A stretch of 64,000 bases of DNA. Origin: Perkinsus olseni. Taxonomy: Eukaryota > Perkinsozoa > Perkinsida > Perkinsidae. The position numbers and the translations under genes were made by a program. Where the stretch lies: the NCBI GenBank assembly GCA_013115135.1, contig JABANP010000003.1:248001-312000 (forward strand). The letters are read 5' to 3'. Shown in pieces: positions 25,720 to 36,950 of the stretch (position 1 is its first letter; the number at the start of each line of letters is the position of its first letter). Under the pieces are notes generated by a model that saw only the letters and a list, made by a program, of their open reading frames with translations, did not search any database and was not told where the DNA came from.

Positions 25720-26453
25720 CAGTTGTGTAAGATGATGAAATAAGAAGATGATGTAGTATCTTCGCTAATTGCGCCAACGATGTGAACGGCGGGAAAGCGG
25801 AGCGTATCTTTTTCCTTGCATCTATTTTCTATCGGCGCACTTTGTTATCGCGCGCGCCCACTATCGTCTGATATCATACAGTTTCAGATCCTCGTTACGG
25901 ATCGAAACTGCCGGGCGAAAGCCCTTTTAAGGTTGATCTCTGAGTGAGTACAATCGTGAGATTTATCTCTGACTATCGTAGTCTGACTATCGTTGTCTGA
26001 CTCACGTCTGATCTGGTAATCTTTGTAGCATCGTATCGCTACATCGTATCTGCAGTAATCGTATTGCATCTAACAGTTATATCTTGTCGCGCTGAGCTCG
26101 AGTATGGTGGGAACTAGACATTCAGACAAGTCTGGATTAGTATGTTTAGGAGATCGCGGTGAAGTCGTTCCTCAGGATCCTCGTAGGCATCCATCCGATC
26201 CATCCGGATCATCATCCGCCTTCGTATCTCCGCTACACCTAGAACATCACCCCGCTGAAGGCATCGTCTCAAGTCCTCACGGTTCCAAATCTGGTTTGCA
26301 CGTATCTGCTAGTCATCCCAGCCCTCTACTCACACGCTCACAACGATTATAAAGCTGCGCGAAAACGTACGTAGTTGTGACAAGTTTCCCCAGATATAAT
26401 CGTCGAGTCACAGTTAGTCCTTTCCGTAGACAACACACTTTGTCATTTAAGCC
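25720..26453. promoter_or_regulatory. Divergent intergenic region between HAD phosphatase and USP14
   Basis: The two flanking genes are transcribed apart, so this 734-bp stretch should contain both promoters. It has no convincing coding frame. Near 25970-26015 there is a short imperfect repeat of CTGACTATCGT. No known core element could be assigned. Confidence 0.4.
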
Positions 26454-28841
26454 ATGTCAACAACAATCCCAATCATCGTAAAGTGGGGTAAGGCCACTTA
26501 CAACGTTGAGGTTAACACCGCCGAGCCTGTTGCTGTTTTAAAAGTACTACAGGGGTCAGTAGCAAGCCTTTGAGGAGCAGAGGGAATATGTCGCTCGATT
26601 AAGGAGGATTCGAACCTGCGTCGTCTTCACTGCGTCTCGAGAGTCTCGGGTCGAGACTCTACCATTTAGCGCAAGCCCGCTTCCTCAGGCCCAGCTGGAG
26701 AACCTCACGAGTGTGCCGCATGACAAGCAGAAGATTATGGGGTTGCCAGGCGGCCTTCTGAAGGACGGCGATGATCTTAGCAAGAAGATCAAAAGCCTAA
26801 CCAGAAAATTACTCTGTTAGGTCGGTGCCTCTCCGTCCAGTCTAGTAACATCCTCGGCGGTCCTCAGGAACAGCCGTGGCTCAGCAGTTGAAGGAGCCAG
26901 CCAAGAACACTGTCTTCGTGGAGGACTTATCAGATGAGGAGAGGAGGAAGGTTCTCAAAGTACTATTCACTGCGCCTCACTTTTACGACCGTCGCTGAAC
27001 GGCTGAAGGGTAGCTGTGGTGACAGACGACTCGCTCGGATTGGCCATGTCGAAAACCGGATGAGCTTCATGTGACCCATCCGTCAGGAGCGGGAAGTCGA
27101 GACGCTGCCCATTGGACTGGTCAACTTGGGCAACTCCTGTTACATGAACGCCACCCTACAGGCCCTCTACGCAGTCCCTCCGCTTCGAAAGGCCCTACTA
27201 GAGTACCAGCCAGGGGTTGAAGTATCCTCATCACTCTGTTCCGGCTCAGTTACGATAGCGGAGCCCACACTGAAGGCAGCAGTCAGGAGCGCGGCCTTAG
27301 CGCTCTCATCCACCAGACTTTTAAGGACCTCGGCACTAAGGCTGATGCTCTCGAGCCTGCTAGCCTCTTCATGCTGCTGCGAGTCATGTATCCCGAGACC
27401 TTCGGCAAGACAACTCAAGGAGGTACTGATAACGCGGGGCTCGTCGTGTTCTAAGATTTTTGGAAGACTCTAAAATGTGATGGACGGCCGAACCCGAACT
27501 CGATTGGCACGAAAAATGGAAGTTTTCTGGGCGATCGGTCTTAGCATCATCGGCAGGTATCCCGCAGCAACAGGATGCCGATGAGTTCCTCCGTGCCCTC
27601 ATGCTCAATTTATCGGACACTGTCAAGACAGCCTCCAGCGGCAACATTATTGATGACCTATTTGGCTTTACTATGAAGACCAAACTACGGTAATACACCG
27701 TCACAACAGTCGTTCGTGTCCTCGGCAGCCGGCGCTGTCAGGTGCCTGGAGACTGACGCTGAGCCAGAGTCCACTTCCGAGGAGCAGCACCGTGTGTTGC
27801 TGTGCCATATGGGTACTCCTACCGACCCTGTAGGCCATCTCTATCAAGGGGTACAGCTCAGTCTCAAGGAGCCCATTACCAAGCGGGCCTCAGTAAGAGG
27901 AATTGAAACGCGCGAGGAGGCCAACTGGTCATGGCAGGTGCTGGGGCGAGATGCTCAGTTTGAGAAGTCGTCGGCGATGGACTCCCTGCCGGAGTACCTC
28001 ATCGTAGAGTTCGCCAGATTCCAATGGAAGGGGGAGAGCACTTCGGCTGGTGAGTGCGTGGCTGAGCTTTCCGATGCCTCTAGGGCTGTTGAATAAGGCA
28101 CTCACGCGACAAGGACTAAGATCACACGGAAGGTTACGTTCCCGCAAGTACTGGATGTGTACGACTTCTGCACGGAGGATGTGCAGAAGCAGCTCACTCG
28201 TGGCAGGCAGCGCAGACGGTAGTATTGCTGGGGTGAGCTTCGGTGATGGAGAGTACGACGTTAGAATCTATATGGACGAACAAGAGCGGAAGAGGATCCT
28301 GGCGAAGGAGGCCGCTCGGAAGGACAGTGATGTTGAGATGACCGCTGAGGATAAGTCAGTGGACAGCAGCGTGCCACAGGTGGGGGATGTCGTCGGCTAC
28401 GATGAAGGGAGAAGTTGGTATCAGATACCTACGGGTAACTACCGATGTGTATCAATAGTCTCCCATGAGGGGCGATCAGCTGAGGGGGGTCACTACATGG
28501 GCTGGGCTAAGTAGGTCAAGATGAACCGACGGGCCTGCGTTATCGACCTTGGTTAGGTTCAAGGATGCCGATGGCGATGTGTTCAAGGATGACCAGTGGG
28601 TTAGGTTCAATGATGACAAGGTCACTCAGCACGATTGGAAGTAGGGCAAGCTGCAATGCTTACCGTGCAGTAGGAGTGTTGTAGGTACGTGGTGGACCAG
28701 TTGGTCGGGGGCCGAGCAGACACCCAGATAGCCTACATAGTCATCTATCAGAAGGACAAGGTGCCCGATGGGTCTATCGAGGAGATCGTCGATGAGGAGA
28801 TGGAGATGGAGTCCAACCCTGAGAAGAAGGCCAAGCAGTGA
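26454..28841 (+). CDS. USP14: Ubiquitin carboxyl-terminal hydrolase 14 (proteasome-associated)
   Basis: Trims ubiquitin from substrates at the proteasome (Ubp6 in yeast). AT least nine exons. ATG 26454 opens the ubiquitin-like domain (MSTTIPIIVKWGKATYNVEV, continued after intron 1 by KQKIMGLPGGLLKDGDDL), followed by KNTVFVEDLSDEERRKVLK. The catalytic Cys box is GLVNLGNSCYMNATLQALY (about 27115-27170). Next come DLGTKADALEPASLFMLLRV, the QQQDADEFLRALM block (about 27555), LPEYLIVEFARFQWKG, VLDVYDFCTEDVQKQL, and the His box HEGRSAEGGHYMGWAK (about 28465-28510) with WVRFNDDKV. It ends at TGA 28839-28841. All inspected introns are GT-AG and keep the frame. Intron 1 holds a tRNA-like sequence. Domain order and both catalytic boxes match the USP14 family. 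Confidence 0.92.
26600..26685 (-). other. tRNA-like sequence in USP14 intron 1
   Basis: Read on the minus strand, the segment contains GGTTCGAATCC, an exact B-box/T-loop consensus, and upstream a box-A-like GCGCTAAATGGTAGAG followed by a strong hairpin (AGAGTCTCG/CGAGACTCT). I could not pair an acceptor stem, so this may be a decayed tRNA, a tRNA with a long variable arm that I misfolded, or a tRNA-derived SINE. Confidence 0.3.
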
Positions 28842-29154
28842 TTATCATAACAGTGTGATAATAATATACTAGATTTTCCTCTGCCGCTGTTGTTGTGTGA
28901 GGACCAGTGTGATTCAGCAAGGCTCATAGTCGGAAGCAGCAGACGAACTATCCGCCACTGACGTTTCGACTGCTATTCTTGGCTACAACATTTGCCGATT
29001 GCTACTCTCAGCATCGAGATGGTCATGGATAGGTGGTCATCGATAATCTTAAAATATCGGAAAAATTTGATCGCATGAATTTGATTCAATGTCCACCGAG
29101 CTGCGCCATGTCTTGGTCATTGCTTAACTCATGACGACACAAGAGCACTGTATT
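28842..29154. other. Convergent intergenic region
   Basis: 3' flanks of USP14 (plus) and the OPR-type gene (minus). No coding frame or repeat was seen. Confidence 0.5.
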
Positions 29155-30444
29155 TCAGAAACAGGCATGCACTGAGTTCCCGACCGACTGCGCACCAGAG
29201 TCGGCAGCCGCCATGGCGACAGCTTTACTTAGGCTGGCTATGTCCAACGGGCTAAGATGAGCCGATCCTTCCATTATACTCGGCAGGAGGCCCCAAGCAA
29301 GGTCAGCGGCCTCGGGCCAGTGAGCCAGAGCCCAGACGACGTTGCAGCACTCTCGTATGCTAAAGCCAACGGTGATGAGGTCGACGAGCTCGGACCGGTC
29401 AGGGCACGGCAGCTCGAGGACGCACAAACTCCACAAGTAATTGGCGACGTTCTGAGACGTCCGCTGCTTCAGCGGCTTCATTTTTACCCGTCGCAAAGGG
29501 ACGACCAGACCAGCCTGTTTACACCGTGCCAGCGCCCATAAGGTGTTGGTGACGGCCTGCGTGGAGCTGAGCCGTACTGTTGACGCTCGGTATGCAACCT
29601 TGGAGATGCAGCCCTGGACAGCCCTAACGTAATCCTCGGCAGGAATGAGAGGCAGTGACTTGGCCAGACCCCAGGAGACCATGCTGAGGTCCTGGGAGTT
29701 AAACTCGTCCATCCTAGCCGTGGCTGCCTTCAGGAGGCAAGTCATCACGACCTCATCAATAAACTCCATTTTGACGAAGCCCCAGAAAACCGCCGCCAAC
29801 TGCTTCGGCTCGATGACCTCACACTCGATTAGGTCCATAGCTGTGATTCTCTTGGCAACAACAGCGAGAGTTGTTAGGCACTGCCGAGGGTTGAGTCCGG
29901 AGATGGTAAGGCTATGGACAACATTAGCGACATCACCACCATTCACCTCATCGCACGACATAGCTATCCTAGCGAATTCTAGGATGTGCTCTAGCTCTTT
30001 GGTCACAGCCAAGGCCCAGGTCATCGTCGCGGCCTCCCGGGCATGCCAGCCATGGACGGTTTCAAGGGCCAACTTCGGTACCTCCGACAGGCGCATCGGC
30101 CTCGGTTTGCCGCCTCGGAACCATACAGCGCATCGATGCATCGCACAGGCGTAGTTCACACTGCCTAGCTTAGCGGAGTTGGAGAGGACCAGCTCGAGGA
30201 CAGCTTCCGGCGTAGGGGCATCCATCAGCTTCCGCTGGAGGATGAGGTCACCCGACTTGCCACCACTCATTCGACCGGCCACCTCGTACATACGACCCTT
30301 GATGTGGAGCTCATTGGGTCTTACTAAGGACATTTGAAAAAGCAACACTATCACTATGCTGGCTGCTGCTGCTGCTGCAACACACGAGAGATGGGCCTCG
30401 ACGGTCTCAAGGAGGGGTCTCCGAGCGCTACAGCGAAATTCCAT
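29155..30444 (-). CDS. OPR/RAP-type helical-repeat protein, single exon
   Basis: Uninterrupted 429-codon frame from ATG 30444 to the stop at 29155. It is built of degenerate alpha-helical repeats whose cores read NGGDVANVVHSLTISGL, EPKQLAAVFWGFVKMEF, NSQDLSMVSWGLAKSL, STQAVTNTLWALARCK, TSQNVANYLWSLCVLELP and SIRECCNVVWALAHWPEA. This pattern (x-x-L/V-x-N/x-x-W/L-x-L/A) is that of OPR, heptatricopeptide and FAST-type RNA-binding proteins that act in mitochondria or plastids. The N-terminus is Arg-rich then hydrophobic with an Ala run (VAAAAAASIVIVLLF), which could be an organelle import signal or an anchor. No RAP domain is visible at the C-terminus. Unlike the two relatives at 16-21.7 kb it has no introns. 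Confidence 0.7.
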   Translation of the reverse strand: MEFRCSARRPLLETVEAHLSCVAAAAAASIVIVLLFQMSLVRPNELHIKGRMYEVAGRMSGGKSGDLILQRKLMDAPTPEAVLELVLSNSAKLGSVNYACAMHRCAVWFRGGKPRPMRLSEVPKLALETVHGWHAREAATMTWALAVTKELEHILEFARIAMSCDEVNGGDVANVVHSLTISGLNPRQCLTTLAVVAKRITAMDLIECEVIEPKQLAAVFWGFVKMEFIDEVVMTCLLKAATARMDEFNSQDLSMVSWGLAKSLPLIPAEDYVRAVQGCISKVAYRASTVRLSSTQAVTNTLWALARCKQAGLVVPLRRVKMKPLKQRTSQNVANYLWSLCVLELPCPDRSELVDLITVGFSIRECCNVVWALAHWPEAADLAWGLLPSIMEGSAHLSPLDIASLSKAVAMAAADSGAQSVGNSVHACF

Positions 30445-30612
30445 TGGCTAGGACGCGGGTAAGCACAAACTACTATGATGATCTGCATTAGTCCTCGTCA
30501 CCACTAGCCATCGAGATTTGAACACAACGCTTAACAGTGGTGCGAAAGGAAATCATTACGGCATCACAACAACATGGTTACCACTCCTCCCCGAGGTAAT
30601 GAGGCGTCCTCC

Positions 30613-30853
30613 TTAGGAACCCGTCCTTCTAATAGCCCTTCCAGAAATCACGACGGGAGGAATCCTGTCCAGAGCTCTCTTGTTCGTGCTGTCCATCCTT
30701 GCGCCTACAACTCGGTGTTCACTTGCTACTGTGCCGGAGGAGAGCATTGATGGCAGCCCGATGTGGTAAAGGCATTTCGGGTACTCGGCCCTGGTTAAGG
30801 GAAGCAGAGGCAGACAGACTTTCCTCCGCAGAAAAGCCAAGGTCTGTAGACAT
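30613..30853 (-). CDS. Small hypothetical protein
   Basis: ATG 30853 opens MSTDLGFSAEESLSASASLN, and the frame runs to LLRHSSK. A 25-bp GT-AG segment would then join it in phase to MDSTNKRALDRIPPVVISGR, ending RAIRRTGS at 30613. The product would be about 70 residues, with no recognised domain. It sits upstream of the single-exon OPR-type gene on the same strand. The very short intron makes the model uncertain; it could be part of a 5' leader instead. Confidence 0.3.
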
Positions 30854-31058
30854 GAAGCGACTCACCATACCACACCATTCCCATCACAGCTCTAACACAG
30901 AACGACGGCTCCGCATGACTAGCGTGAAACTACGAGGAGTCGGCATGAACGAGTAAGAACCTCTCATAGCCAATTAATAAGCGATATATAGTTCCTGCTG
31001 CCTCGAAGCTCTCTAGTGGAGGCTGAACAATGGTGGTGTGAAGAACAACATTTAGACA

Positions 31059-31824
31059 TCATAGCAGCATGCTTAGCACTCCTATGGAAAAAGAATTAAC
31101 ACTCCGGACACAAAGACCTCTCATGAAGCGATTCCAGGCTCTTGAGAATCTCCTCCCCCTCAACGGCGTCGAAGGAGACCTCGCTAAAGCGTGAGCTAAG
31201 CGATCAGACTTCTTGCACATCTTCTCTCTTTCCTCCCGCTCCTTGCTCCCTTCCTTCGTATACATTCGCCCGAGGAAGTCGCTATACATGCTATACTAAT
31301 ATATTCCGGTCACGTTAACGCTGGCAAGACCGCCCTGTATCTCAACGGCTCTTCGCTTCCACCGTCAAGTTGAATAGAATTTCTCGAGCTTTACTGCTCA
31401 GCAGCTGAATAGTACTGCTGAAGAAATTATGCCATAAAAAAGGAATATGAACTTCAGCTCCGCCAGGCTGAAAGAGAACGGAAGGTGGCTACGAATAACC
31501 ACTACGAACGCAGAACGACCAACCTTTTCTTCCCTTTTTCGTCACAGGTGCGGACGCTGAGTTCAATCCTATGCTCAATGGTCTCACCAAGCCTCGCTGA
31601 TCAGCCACTCACGACCAACCTGGTCGACTCCCTTCTTGTCAGCGTAATAACTGGTCAGCTATCTGCGACGCCTGCAGGCGAGAAGCGACGGCATCATAAA
31701 AACTGTAGCCCGGAGAACAACAACGGCCCTCAACCTCGAAGGAGGAAGCCACTGTGAGCGAAGCGGCGAGCATCAGAAGAAGCCTCGACGGGTAGGCCGT
31801 GACGAAAGAGAGCGCGTTAGCCAT
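31059..31824 (-). pseudogene. Degenerate copy of the secreted four-cysteine family (copy 0)
   Basis: ATG 31824 opens a good signal peptide, FVTAYPSRLLLMLAASLTV, ending VASSFE exactly where the intact copies end exon 1. Further on, GTGACGAAAAAGGG encodes the VTKKG start of the second module, and fragments VATFRSLSAW and SLAELKFIFLFYG resemble ATF.W and SL.EYK.....YL, but they lie in different frames with stops between. An EKMCKKS remnant of the third module is near 31220. I read this as a decayed gene, although unresolved introns could explain part of the disruption. Confidence 0.5.
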
Positions 31825-32371
31825 TCAATGACTAATGCCTCAATGAAAATTCAATGACTGTCATTGATTGCAGCTTGGAAAAAGCTGTTTACCGTACTGT
31901 CCTTCTGGCGTGAGGAAAGGGAAGAGTATTTCTAAATGGATCCACGAAATGAGGTAGCGTGATTCCTGAGTAACCAACTCTCCCATGCCGTTATACAATC
32001 ATTCTGGCGACCGGTTACCATCCATTGGGTAACGACCAATCAAAGCTTACCAATGATCCTGATTGGGTAACCTCAGACAGTGTGGCCGAAACGACAGAAG
32101 AATTCCAGGACGTGATTCATCAGAACGGAAGATTGAGGCAGCCAACCCGAGACGCTCCGGGCACTCACCCGGCTGATGAATCGGAGGTCAGCAGTGGAAG
32201 CGTGGACTGATACCGCAGCGGAAAATGGGCCGCCAACAACTCAAGCCCAGAGTGGCGCGAACAACATCGTATGAACAGCTGGTCAACATGGCCAACATCT
32301 CACTCATCCTCAACCTCCAAAACCTTCCTCTCCTCCTCCCCTTCTCCTTTAACTCCTCTTCTTCTTCGCCT
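31825..32371. other. Intergenic, no gene seen
   Basis: Between copy 0 and copy 1 of the secreted family. A 61-codon plus-strand frame at 32025-32210 has no support. It may hold the 3' flank of copy 1 and the promoter of copy 0. Confidence 0.4.
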
Positions 32372-33169
32372 TCAGCCTCCTTGACCATACCCTCCCCCTT
32401 CTCCTCTTCCTTCTGCCCCTTGCCCTGCACCACCACCTCCTTCTTCTCTCCTCCCTCTTCCTTCTCCACTATCTGCTTCGTCCCCGGCTTGCCCCTCCTC
32501 CACTCTTCGCAGTGGTTGCCGAAGCAGTTTAAACGTCCCAGGAACCTTCCGTCCTTCATCCTTTCTCTTTGAACTCTCACCATCTTCAGAAGAGGACGTT
32601 GAAGGAACCCTAACCGGTTGGACTCTGCGACAGAGCATCTCAATAAAGTGCTTATTTTTGCTCCTTTCCTTCAAACCCATTCGCCTGATTGCCATAAATT
32701 CCACCGCTATTTTGCACATGCCCGCGCGAGACACTTCCTGGAAATTGGTGGCCAATCCGGCGGGACTCTCCACTCTAGGTAGCCAGCCTTCGGTAGCATT
32801 GGCCGCCTCCTCTCGGCTGAGGGAATGCAATCTAGCGTCTACTGAGCAAAACCTTAGGGGCTCACCTCATCGCGGCCTTCCCATCACAGCTCAAATACAC
32901 GATTTCAATGGCCGTCTTTTTGTACTCCGAAAGTGACGGTCTGGTATCATCCGGGAGCCACTTGAACGAGGCTTTACGGCCCTCCTTCCCAATAACAGAG
33001 CATCTAGATCCATCTCCCTTCGTCACCTGCGAACGGTCGGTGACGGGCAGAGCTCATACGCGAAGCTAGTCCCCACCTCGAAAGAGCAAGCCATGGTTAT
33101 TAAGGCAGCGAGGAGCAAGAAGAAGAGCCACAACGGGGAGGCCTTGATGGCAGCTGTAGAGCCCATCAT
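32372..33169 (-). CDS. Secreted four-cysteine family protein (copy 1)
   Basis: Unknown function; no family I know matches. Exon 1 starts at ATG 33169 and encodes a Lys-containing signal peptide with core LWLFFLLLAALITMACSFE. A GT-AG intron follows at once. Exon 2 begins VTKGDGSRCSVIGKEGRKAS, then FKWLPDDTRPSLSEYKKTAI and EIVYLSCDGKAAM. A second intron leads to exon 3: SREEAANATEGWLPRVES, then SRAGMCKIAVEFMA, IRRMGLKERSKNKHFIEMLC and RRVQPV. Four cysteines recur across the family (C-V, YLSC, MCK, MLC). The tail is Ser/Lys- then Gly/Glu-rich. The neighbours on the same strand are paralogs. The exon 2/3 junction and the end of the low-complexity tail are approximate. Confidence 0.6.
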
Positions 33170-33551
33170 TAAAAGCACCTTGAAGAAGGCTATCTATTGT
33201 ACGACGGACGCTCTGCCCGACTCCTCGAGATGCACTATGCATCGGCGCTGGGAACATAACCAATCGGGAGAAACAACAACGACGTAGAATCCACTTGGTG
33301 GCCTTCTACATAAGGGAGTCTCCGTCGTCTCCTGTTCACAGACTTCCCCCATCCATCGGTGGCCCACTTGCCATAGAGGACAATTCCAACTCACGCAGAT
33401 TCGGAATTTGAGCCTATTGAGCAAACGTTGCTAGGGGCCTTCAACTTCCTCTGCCGCGGAGATCATCAGCCAACATCCCCTCAAAGTCCAATTTGCACAA
33501 CCCATTCTTTCCCAACATGGACAACATCACTAAGACATCAGCATAAGAGCA

Positions 33552-34263
33552 TTATGAATCACCTCCATGGACACAACTTCTTGAAGCACTTGAAGTGGCG
33601 CAGGACCCTTCGCAGTCTCGACCTTCCTTTTTGAATCCATCCTCGTCCTCTGATGCTGAAGACGCATCGGACATTGAGGAGGTGAGGGAGGTATCGAGCG
33701 ACTCAATTTTGCTGCACAACTTCGTTATGATATACTGATTCCCGCTTCTCTCTCCGATATTCATGAGGTCCTTCGCCATCACCTCCACCGCCACTTTGCA
33801 CATGTCAGAGCGAGACGGCTTCTCAAAATGAGTAGCGAATCGGAGTGGCAACTCCACTTTAGGTATCCAGTCCTCAGCGGCATTGTTGGCCTCCTCTGCG
33901 CTGAAGAAAACGTCATCACCGTCCAGCGGCTGCCCCTTACTCTAGCGCGCTGCTGCCATCACAGCTCAGATAGATGATTCTGATAGCTGGGTTCTTGTAC
34001 TCCTTGAGAGAGGGACGAGGCTCCTCCGGAAGCCACGCAAACGTAGCCTCTCGACCATGCAATCCGGCAACAGAGCAAGCTGTCTCACCTTGCTTCGTCA
34101 CCTACGACCAATTGGGTGACGAACCAGCACTCAGAGAGCACGCACTAGAGAGACAACAGCCCCATCTTACTTCAAATGAGGATGTGAGGGTGAGCATCGA
34201 GACGGCAGCTAGCATAAAAAGACGGGTCGGGGAGGGGGTGATAACGAGAATGGAGTTAGTCAT
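33552..34263 (-). CDS. Secreted four-cysteine family protein (copy 2)
   Basis: Unknown function. Exon 1 from ATG 34263 encodes MTNSILVITPSPTRLFMLAA, then VSMLTLTSSFE, a signal peptide. After an intron comes VTKQGETACSVAGLHGREAT, FAWLPEEPRPSLKEYKNPA and IRIIYLSCDGS. After another intron comes AEEANNAAEDWIPKVELPL, SRSDMCKVAVEVMAKDLMN and IITKLCSKIESL, then a Ser/Asp/Glu-rich tail to the stop at 33552. This is the clearest reference copy: all three modules are intact and splice in phase. The four conserved cysteines would allow two disulfides in the secretory pathway. The preceding 380 bp (33170-33551) is the spacer to copy 1 and shows no gene. Confidence 0.65.
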
Positions 34264-34518
34264 CAGGTGAAACTCCGAAAACTCTGACTACTCCTAGCAA
34301 GATGGCTTGACAGAGACGAACTGTCCCTACTTTGCTATCACACAGGTATCAAGCTGCTCTAAGGAATGGACGAAGAGAGCACTGAGGAGCTAATGTCTAT
34401 GAGTAGTAGTAGGGAGGCCTGTGCTGGCACGGGTGTGGGGCCTGGGATCATTGAGAGCACTACTTCACAGCTAGGGAGAGTACAACAGGACAGCGACATG
34501 GACAGACCACGCTCCGGC

Positions 34519-35416
34519 TTAGAAAATGAGGGACCTCCTATCTTCCTTCTTCCCGGCTGGCACTCTCCTTCTCATTTGGCTGATAGGTGATTCCAAAGGC
34601 TTGGTACAGAGACTCTTCACAACCCCTTTGTTGGTCAAGCTACCCCTACCCAGAAGGCTACTCGCCATACTCTCAACGCCCAACTTGCACAGATTAAAGG
34701 GTATGCGGCCCACACCGTAAGTCTCCAACACGATGTCCGCAGTGGGCACGTGTCGGAGGACCTTCCTGTCCGACCTCCTGGGCGGTAGGGTACCTTAGGA
34801 GTAGAACCAGTGACACGACGTGATGCGCTAATGAGTAGCGTGATTCATACTAAACAGGAGATGCGAACGAGAGAAGGAAGGGCGCGACGTTGCTCCGTAC
34901 TTAGCATCCAAGGAGGACAGTTCCGTAGCTTGCCGTTGCCCATGCCCACCCAGATGCACCTTGACCAGCAGCGACAGTGGTTCTGAGGACGATAACTGTG
35001 ATAGATGAGCTCAGCTAGAAACGCATTACGAGGATGAGAATCGCCTTAGCCTAGAAGGCAGTATCGTCTCCGGCTCCTTTTTCAGGACATCAACAGCACC
35101 ACAGCGTAGGCCAGCGATGTAGATGGCCGGGGCTTGATCGAACGTAGAGGAGTCCCTCTCTGATTTGGGATTCACGAAGATATCTCCTTGTCCCCAAGGC
35201 CAGTAGAAAGTGGCGCTGCCGGCCCCGTGCGCATCGACGATGCACTCTCCAGTCGCGTTGTTCGGCGGTTCGAGAAACTGATAAGAAGCCCGCAGTGTAA
35301 CGGGATGGGTCGCTTGAGCTTACGGTGAGCTCAGCCGTAGTTGATGATAGCCTCGAGCAGAGGCAGAGGATGGAAGCCACACTCCTGAACTGCAGCGAGG
35401 ATGTGCGACGAGACAT
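34519..35416 (-). CDS. Secreted four-cysteine family protein, divergent (copy 3)
   Basis: Exon 1 from ATG 35416 encodes MSRRTSSLQFRSVASILCLC, then SRLSSTTAELT, a signal peptide. A 45-bp GT-AG intron leads to module two: FLEPPNNATGECIVDAHGAG, SATFYWPWGQGDIFV and PAIYIAGLRCGAVDVLK. Module three, after an unresolved intron, has TADIVLETYGVGRIPFNLCK, LGVESMASSLLGRG and NKGVVKSLCTKPLES, ending in a basic tail at 34519. It keeps the four cysteines and the ATF.W core but has W-P-W instead of W-L-P, and GLRC instead of YLSC, so it is the most diverged member of the main array. Function unknown. Confidence 0.55.
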
Positions 35417-36262
35417 CTACGATGGTACTAGAAACAGGTCTAAAAAGGAGAGCAAGTCAACCTCCACGAGGGTTACCGGAGCTACTCATGCCATTGAACT
35501 GGTTGGCAAGGACGGAAAATGCACTTCGAGCGCATCCCGAGGGCGCCTCGTATAGAGGGCGAGCGAGCACGCAGGGCTCAGGCAAGGCGACCCCATTCAC
35601 ACCAGGCCACACTGACAGCACGGGCGATACACCTAAGCCTCACTCCCCGTAACTCATAGCCGCAAGCATCGTTATTACACCCCATTTAATTCGGACAGGG
35701 GTTACCCCTGAAGGGTAGCCTCTACCTCAGGAGCTGGGCACACCTCAAACATTGTTTGTAACAGTTTCAAACATGGGCTCAAACTGGTGACGGCCTAGCA
35801 GGGTAATCCAGGGGTTCTCGGCGTAATAACCATCCTACAATGCCCGTGCTCCCTTAGTTCAGTAGTTATCGGGTCTCTAACTATTCACACGAGAGGTCGT
35901 GCTGGGCGAAGGGGATACGACTTCCGTATCTCAAGCGCTGATGATAGTCGTGTTGCCTCCACAGAGGAGACTAGCGAGCAGCGGATGTCTCCACCCGCTG
36001 GCGCCTCCCCAGGCGAGTAGCACGGAACCCTCGCTGCCGGTGCGAGCAGGGGGTGGGAGTGAATCGTTATAATCCCGTTCGAAGACATAATCGTCAACAA
36101 GAAATGCCCCATCTCCTGCGGGACTTGAAACATCCGCGAAGATAGCGAGAGCACGCGAGAGAAAACTCGCTGAGAAGACTTCCGGGTCGTCATCAGCCAT
36201 TAATACTGGAACAAGATGCCCGACCGAGTACACCGGAGTACAGCAACATGATCGCGGATATA
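35417..36262. other. Spacer in the secreted-family array, with one unassigned ORF
   Basis: Between copy 3 and copy 4. A minus-strand frame 36202-35931 (MADDDPEVFSASFLSRALAI, later FLVDDYVFERDYNDS) is open for about 90 codons but has no signal peptide or family motif. It may be a small gene or chance. The rest shows no structure. Confidence 0.3.
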
Positions 36263-36950
36263 CTATGCGAGAGCCTGGAGGACTGAACCCAGGCACTGGC
36301 AGAACAGACCCATGCATTCAAAACACCTATCACAGTGCCTCTGTCTAGCTTCTCTCTCATAATTCCTAAACTCAGCCTCAGGCATCTCGGTGTAGCAATT
36401 GACTATCCCACAAAGCTTCTTCATGATCTTCGTATTATCAGCCCTTTTCTTGATCCTCATGTTCTCCTTGGCCATCACTTCCACTGCCAGCTTACACATG
36501 GCAGAGCGAGAACTATCCTGGCCATTGTCAACCCGGTCAGCCACGGCCTCAACCGAGGGCACCCAGCCGAGCGTAGCGTTGTTGGCCAGTTCCGGGCTGA
36601 AGCGAGCAACAGCATCGAAGGCCTCGAGTTGCGATGTTCTGTAGCATGGCTCACTCAACCCCTATTGTCCCGTTACAGCTCAAGTAGGTGATATCAACGG
36701 AGCGCTTGGCACGGTCGAAAAGGGAAGTCTGGGAGCGACTCGGGTTCCACCTGAAGGTGGCCCTACGGCCCTTCCCAGCGTCAACGTAGCAGCTTCCATC
36801 ATCCCCTTCGTTCACCTAAGATGGTAACAGCAGCAGCAGCATGAAGCATGTAACGGATGGTACGAGGGCCCCTCTCACTTGAAAAGAGGACCCCATGGTT
36901 AGCAGAACCGCCACAAGGAGGAGCTTCGGTGGATGAGCAACGGTGGTCAT
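36263..36950 (-). CDS. Secreted four-cysteine family protein (copy 4)
   Basis: Exon 1 from ATG 36950 encodes the signal peptide MTTVAHPPKLLLVAVLLTMG, then SSFQ. The intron starts GTGAGAGG. Module two reads VNEGDDGSCYVDAGKGRRAT, FRWNPSRSQTSLFDRAKRS and VDITYLSCNGTIGVE. Module three reads SPELANNATLGWVPSVEAV, SRSAMCKLAVEVMAKENMR, IKKRADNTKIMKKLCGIV, and the protein ends with a Cys-rich tail (RHCDRCFECMGLFCQC) before the stop at 36263. All four family cysteines are present, plus five in the tail that other copies lack. Function unknown; secreted by prediction. Confidence 0.65.
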
